The notes under the pieces are model-generated. The model saw only the letters and a list, made by a program, of their open reading frames with translations. It was not told the origin of the DNA and made no database searches. Below are positions 59,154 to 64,000 of a DNA stretch of 64,000 bases, piece by piece. The position numbers and the translations under genes were made by a program. How positions within the stretch are numbered: position 1 is the stretch's first letter; each line of letters opens with the position of its first letter. Origin of the DNA: Streptomyces resistomycificus (GTDB taxonomy: Bacteria; Actinomycetota; Actinomycetes; Streptomycetales; Streptomycetaceae); NCBI RefSeq assembly GCF_001514265.1, contig NZ_KQ948997.1:1-64000 (forward strand), written 5' to 3'.

Positions 59154-61209
59154 TCACAGGGTCAGCTCCGGGTGCAGCCGGTCGAGCGTCCACACCTGGC
59201 GGCGGCGGGCCGACACGGCGGTCAGCGCCAGGGCGCCCGCGGTGAAGGCGGCCAGCACGGCGCACGCCTCCCACACCGGGCCCAGGCCACCGCCCGTGAT
59301 CAGCCTCCTGAGGGCCTCGACGACATGACTCATCGGCAGGAAGGGGTGCAGGGCGTTGAAGAAGGCCGGACTGGTCTGCACGGGGTAGGTGCCGCCCGCG
59401 GACGTCAACTGGAGCATCAGCAGGGCGAGGACGAGGATCCGTCCCGCCGCTCCGAAGCGCGCGTTCAGCCACTGCACGATCGCCGCGAAGCACGCCGTGA
59501 CCAGGAACAGGAAGCCCACGGTCCCGGCCGCCCGGGCCATTTCCAGGCCGACCGCCCAGTGCAGCACGGACATCAGGGCCACCGTCTGGAGCACTCCGAT
59601 CGCGACCACCGGCAGCCACCCCGCCAGCGCGATCCGCCAGGCCGACGCGCCCGCGGCCAGGGCCCGCCGGTTCAGCGGCGCGATCAGCATGTAGGCCACC
59701 ATCGCGCCCACCCACAGGGACAGCGGGATGAAGTAGGGCGCGAACCCGGTGCCGTAGTTGGGCGCCTTGTGCAGGTCCTCGGAGACGAGCCGCACCGGGT
59801 CCGCCATCACCTCGGTGCGCAGGTCGCGGTCCTGCCTGTCGTAGTCCGGGATCTGCTCGGCGCCGCTGTGCAGGCCGTCGGAGAGCTCGCCCGAGCCGTC
59901 CACGAGCTTGTACATGCCGCCGTTCAGGTCCACGGCACCCGTCTTCAGGTCGCCGACGCCCTGGTCCAGGTCGGTGGCGCCGGTCTCGGCCGTACCGAGC
60001 CCCGTGTGCAGCCGCTTGGCGCCCGCGGCGACCTTGCCGGCGCCCGTGTTCAGCTCGTTGATCTTCGACACGGCGTCGTCGAGGTCCTCGGAGAGGTGCG
60101 GCGCGCGGTCGGCGAGCGTCTGCGCGTGCTTCTGGAGCGTGTCGAGGTGGCCGTCGAGCTTCTTCAGGTCGCCGCTCAGGTCGGCGATCAACGTGTTGAC
60201 GTCGTCGGCGACCTTGGCGGCGTCCGCGGCGGCCTGCTTTGCCTTCTTCAGGTCGGCGCACGCGGCGTCCGGCAGGAGGGGGTCCTCGCAGCGCGCCTGG
60301 TAGACGGCGTCCAGGGTGGCTGAGTTCGTGTGGGCCTCCTCGGCGGCGGTCGGCGCCCTGCGCACCAGCGTGTCGAGGTCACGGCGCAATCCGGCCGCCG
60401 AGTCGGCGACGAGCTGTGCCGTGTCGCCGATGGACTCGTCGTTGTCCGCCAGGAAGGGGCCCACCTTGTCCGCGAGGCCGTTGACCTTGTCGGCGAGGGT
60501 CTGCGTGCCCTGCGCGACCCGCTTCGACCCGTCCTCCAGGTCGTCCGCGCCACCGGTGAGCTTCGTCAGCCCCGTGGAGAGCTTGCCGCTGCCCTTCTTG
60601 GCGTCCTTGAGGCCGTCGGCGAGGTCCTTGGAGCCCTGCTCCGCCTTGCCGATGCCGCCCTCCAGGTCGTCGGCCCCCCGCGCGGCCCGCACCGTCTCAC
60701 CGTGGATGTCCGAGAAGGAGACGAAGATCCGGTCCAGGAAGGACCGCGACGCCTTGGTCGACGCGGCCGTGCGCACCTCGCTGAACACCGTCCGTGAGAT
60801 CTGCCCGACGATGTAGTTGTTCGCGTCGTTCGTACGGACCTGAAGAGCACCGGTCCGAGGGGAATCACCCGAACTGGATGCGATCCGGCGGCTGAAGTCG
60901 GCCGGCATGGTCAGCGACAGGTAGTACGTGCCGTCCTCCACGCCCGCGCGTGCCTGGTCGGCACTCACCTCGTGCCAGTCGAAGACCTGGCTGTCGCGCA
61001 GCCCCTCGGTGATGTCGTCGCCCGCCGCGAGCTTCTTCCCGTCGGCACGGGCGCCCCTGTCATCGTTCACGAGCGCCACGGGAATGCGGTCCAGGCGGCC
61101 GTACGGGTCCCAGAAGGACCACAGGTACAGGGCTCCGTACAGCAGCGGCAGCACCAGCAGCGCGACCAGTGCGGCGCGCGGCAGTTTCCCCCTGCCGAAG
61201 CGGCGCAGC

Positions 61210-61238
<29 letters not shown>
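59154..61238 (-). CDS. YhgE/Pip-family ABC-2 type permease
   Basis: A 694-residue membrane protein. One N-terminal helix (about 22-42) is followed by a very large extracytoplasmic region (about 45-480) with helical repeats (LADGL, LSTGL, LDQGVGDL-type heptads), then five or more C-terminal helices (about 505-690). This is the YhgE/Pip plan of transport-like proteins that act on the cell surface. The start overlaps the ATPase gene end by 29 bases. It probably exports lipid or a drug together with the ATPase. Confidence 0.92.
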
Positions 61239-62127
<889 letters not shown>

Positions 62128-62129
62128 GG

Positions 62130-62157
62130 TTTTTGAACTGACTGGTCAGTGCAAAAA
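62130..62157. promoter_or_regulatory. TetR operator, 28-bp near-perfect palindrome
   Basis: TTTTTG-a-ACTGAC-TG-GTCAGT-g-CAAAAA. Only one pair fails to match. It begins 3 bases upstream of the ABC ATPase GTG and overlaps the predicted transcript start, so binding should block transcription. Confidence 0.85.
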
Positions 62158-62183
62158 CTAGCCCGAACCTTCGATCGAAGCAA
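62155..62183 (-). promoter_or_regulatory. Promoter of the TetR/ABC operon
   Basis: On the minus strand TTGCTT (62183-62178), 17-base spacer, TAGTTT (62160-62155). The operator starts within the -10 and covers the start site. A TTCGATCGAA palindrome (62170-62179) lies around the -35. Confidence 0.7.
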
Positions 62184-62283
62184 AAGCCCAGCTCAGAACG
62201 GATTGTCAGTGGCATACCGCACGATGGGCGCATACGGCATCCCGTACAGGACATGCCGTCACACAGACGACAGGAGGTTCGTC

Positions 62284-62850
62284 ATGGCCAGCTACCACGC
62301 AGCCGCCGCCCATCGGCGCCGCGCCTCCGGCCCTGCCCCCTCACTGAACGGCCCGGCGAGCGACGTGCACCCCGTGCTCCGCCGGACGACTGCCCCACCG
62401 GCCGCCCTCGACCTGCTCGCCCAGGCCCGCGCCGGCCTCGACGAGGCCACCACACTGGAAACCCCGAACGAGCGCTATGCCACGGCACATCTGGCCGCCC
62501 TGCGCACCGCCGCCGCCGTGCTCGCCGCGCGGGGGCGCCCGGAGCCCACGCCCCGGCGCAGGGCCAGGATCCGGAGCGCCTGGGAAGTGCTCCCCGAGAT
62601 AGCGCCCGAGCTCGCCGAGTGGAGCGCGCTCTTCGCCTCCGGCGCCCGGCGCCGGGCCCGGGCGGAGGCGGGCATCCAGGGCGCGGCCGGCCGCCGGGAC
62701 GCCGACGATCTGATCCGCGACGTGGCGATGTTCCTACGGCTCGTCGAACGCTTGCTGGTGCTCCAGCCCGTCCTGCCCCAGCCACGCCAGGACGGGGACC
62801 AGCCGGAGGCCGGGGCCACCGGCGACCGCGACTACCCGGACGCGGGCTGA
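62284..62850 (+). CDS. SAV_6107-family HEPN-domain protein
   Basis: A 188-residue protein with a helical HEPN fold (about 40-165). An R-x4-H motif (R64, H69 in ERYATAHL) fits the HEPN ribonuclease signature, though the motif is at an unusual place. The N terminus is Ala/Arg-rich and the C terminus disordered. AGGAGG precedes the ATG at 62284. No MNT partner gene is adjacent. RNase or toxin activity is only a possibility. Confidence 0.85.
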   Translation: MASYHAAAAHRRRASGPAPSLNGPASDVHPVLRRTTAPPAALDLLAQARAGLDEATTLETPNERYATAHLAALRTAAAVLAARGRPEPTPRRRARIRSAWEVLPEIAPELAEWSALFASGARRRARAEAGIQGAAGRRDADDLIRDVAMFLRLVERLLVLQPVLPQPRQDGDQPEAGATGDRDYPDAG

Positions 62851-63026
62851 CGTCCCGCCCGGCCGCCCCGGCGGGCACGACACCGCGGTGAGGGCCGGGG
62901 CGGCGGAGGCAATAGGGTGGACAGCGCCTGAAGCCTTCCCAGTCCCGGCACCCGGGGCGGGGAGGCGCCCCCGTTTCGTTCGCGCCGCCGTGCCAGCGGC
63001 GGTGCCGCGCCGAGGAGTCAACTGCC

Positions 63027-63797
63027 GTGTCGGACCCGATGCGCCCCCGCGCCTCTCTCCGTACCGCCGTGGTCTGGGAGGTCCTCCAGGACGCCCTCGA
63101 CCGCCGGGTCAAGGCCACGGGTCGTCAGGCGCTGGACGTCCTCGACACCGGAGGTGGCAGCGGCAACTTCGCCGTGCCCCTGGCCCGCCTCGGCCACAAG
63201 GTCACCGTCGTCGACCCCAGCCCCAACGCGCTGTTCGCCCTGGAGCGCCGCGCCGCCGAAGCCGGCGTCGCCGAGCGGGTGCGCGGCGTCCAGGGCGACG
63301 CGCACGGCCTCTTCGACGTGGTCGAGCGCGGCGGCTACGACGTGGTGCTGTGCCACGGCGTCCTGGAGTACGTGGACGACCCGGCCGAGGGCGTCCGCAA
63401 CACGGTGGCCGCGCTGCGGTCCGAGGGCGTTCTCAGCCTGCTCGCCGCCGGTCTGGGCGGCGCCGTCCTCTCCCGGGCCCTCGCCGGTCACTTCAAGGAG
63501 GCCAAGCAGGCCCTCGACGACCCGAACGGCCGCTGGGGCGACGGCGACCCCGTCCCGCACCGCTTCACCGCCGAGCAGCTCACCCGGCTGGTCGAGGGAG
63601 CGGGCCTCACGGTCGGCGCCGTGCACGGCGTGCGTGTCTTCGCCGACCTCGTACCCGGCGTGCTCGTCGACACCGAGCCCGGCGCGGTGGAGGCGCTGCT
63701 GAAGCTGGAGGAGGCGGCGGCCGAACTTCCGGCTTTCCACTCCGTGGCCACGCAGCTTCATGTGCTCGGGGAGACCGCGGGGACCGCCGAGGGCTGA
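63027..63797 (+). CDS. Class I SAM-dependent methyltransferase
   Basis: A 256-residue enzyme. The SAM motif is VLDTGGGSGNFAVPLARLG near residue 37, the acidic second motif VTVVDPSPNAL, then GDAHGLF and CHGVLEYVDD (motif IV). The C-terminal part (about 160-256) defines the substrate site, which cannot be identified. Start GTG at 63027 with GAGGAG upstream. Position in the genome fits the SCO2094-2095 region. Confidence 0.9.
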   Translation: MSDPMRPRASLRTAVVWEVLQDALDRRVKATGRQALDVLDTGGGSGNFAVPLARLGHKVTVVDPSPNALFALERRAAEAGVAERVRGVQGDAHGLFDVVERGGYDVVLCHGVLEYVDDPAEGVRNTVAALRSEGVLSLLAAGLGGAVLSRALAGHFKEAKQALDDPNGRWGDGDPVPHRFTAEQLTRLVEGAGLTVGAVHGVRVFADLVPGVLVDTEPGAVEALLKLEEAAAELPAFHSVATQLHVLGETAGTAEG

Positions 63798-63882
63798 GCG
63801 CGCTCCCGTGCCGTGCTGCTGATCAGGTACTTGGGTGCACATGGAGTACGCCACAGGCCCCCCGATCGGGCGCGGTGCGCCG

Positions 63883-63888
63883 TATGAT
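63883..63888 (+). promoter_or_regulatory. -10 element of the next gene
   Basis: TATGAT lies about 110 bases before the window end, with no clear -35. The sequence after it (63890-64000) looks like a structured untranslated leader. A short open frame from ATG 63907 runs off the window; its coding status cannot be judged. Confidence 0.5.
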
Positions 63889-64000
63889 CGAGGGAGACCA
63901 CCCGGCATGACGGGTCGGCTGCTGGGGAATGGAATCTTCAGCGAGCCGAGACGCTCATGGCGGATTCGGTTGGCCAATTGGCGTAGAGGGGCGGGTTTCA

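Noticed and set aside
62130..62157. The palindrome as an insertion-sequence end or terminator
   Set aside because: No transposase, no target duplication and no upstream transcript to end; its place over a promoter fits an operator.

Overview
The window is a 64 kb piece of chromosome from a high-GC actinobacterium, almost certainly a Streptomyces. Support comes from the very high GC, GTG and TTG starts, the fused trpEG gene, the SAM-IV-type riboswitch, and a gene order that I recognise as the SCO2155 to SCO2094 interval of the S. coelicolor core chromosome. I found no rRNA, tRNA, CRISPR array, prophage or complete insertion sequence. Only small accessory changes interrupt the core gene order: remnants of a MATE efflux gene and a cholesterol oxidase gene.

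Layout, left to right. (1) 1-7.2 kb: respiratory chain genes, namely the end of ctaD, then ctaF, ctaE, qcrC, qcrA and qcrB. An L,D-transpeptidase lipoprotein and a degenerate receiver protein sit among them. (2) 7.3-16.3 kb: trpD; a sulfur-linked class V aminotransferase behind a SAM-IV-like riboswitch and a possible tiny leader peptide; a glycerate kinase/anion transporter pair; a secreted-protein/histidine kinase/response regulator operon; and a rhomboid plus lone RAM-domain operon. (3) 16.5-24.9 kb: a zinc ribbon protein, a NYN-domain protein, two tandem NlpC/P60 wall hydrolases, a metalloprotease-like lipoprotein, gene debris, and the divergent mannosyltransferases GT87 and PimB-type GT4. 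(4) 25-36 kb: cholesterol oxidase, fatty acyl-CoA ligase, phosphoesterase, SRPBCC protein, ArsA-like ATPase, an SCO2127-type protein, glucokinase glkA, an EEP nuclease/phosphatase, a hydrolase and a PlsC-type acyltransferase. (5) 36-44 kb: the MacS/MacR two-component system, a phosphofructokinase with pyrophosphate-type residues, a D-2-hydroxyacid dehydrogenase, trpEG with its WWW leader peptide and attenuator, and the class II DAHP synthase. (6) 44-55.8 kb: bfd (iron box) and bfr, a sulfite-oxidase-like protein, endonuclease IV, a PASTA Ser/Thr kinase, thiOSG under a TPP riboswitch, a ferredoxin-reductase-like protein, an Rv2175c-family DNA-binding protein, thiE, metF, and a membrane protein with a long Tyr/Gln/Gly-rich tail. 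(7) 55.8-64 kb: a phytoene-desaturase-like protein, a DUF4126 protein, a TetR/ABC exporter operon with a clear palindromic operator, a HEPN protein, a methyltransferase, and the promoter region of the next gene.

The gene set joins energy metabolism (bc1-aa3 supercomplex), aromatic amino acid entry and branch steps (DAHP synthase, TrpEG, TrpD), cell-envelope assembly and remodelling (PimB-like and GT87 enzymes, NlpC/P60, L,D-transpeptidase, PlsC, PASTA kinase) and thiamine/C1 metabolism. From memory, much of it matches the M. tuberculosis Rv2175c-Rv2200c neighbourhood: PknL, Rv2175c, AroG, an acyltransferase, Rv2184c, Rv2185c, FadD15, PimB', an NlpC/P60 protein, TrpD and CtaE-QcrCAB. This looks like an anciently conserved envelope-plus-respiration block.

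I saw no convincing wholly new system. The best leads are the perfect palindrome over the ctaE start codon, the candidate leader peptide behind the SAM-IV element, the D104/K125 phosphofructokinase, the YGQ-rich membrane protein, the TetR operator/promoter pair, and the many apparently leaderless promoters.
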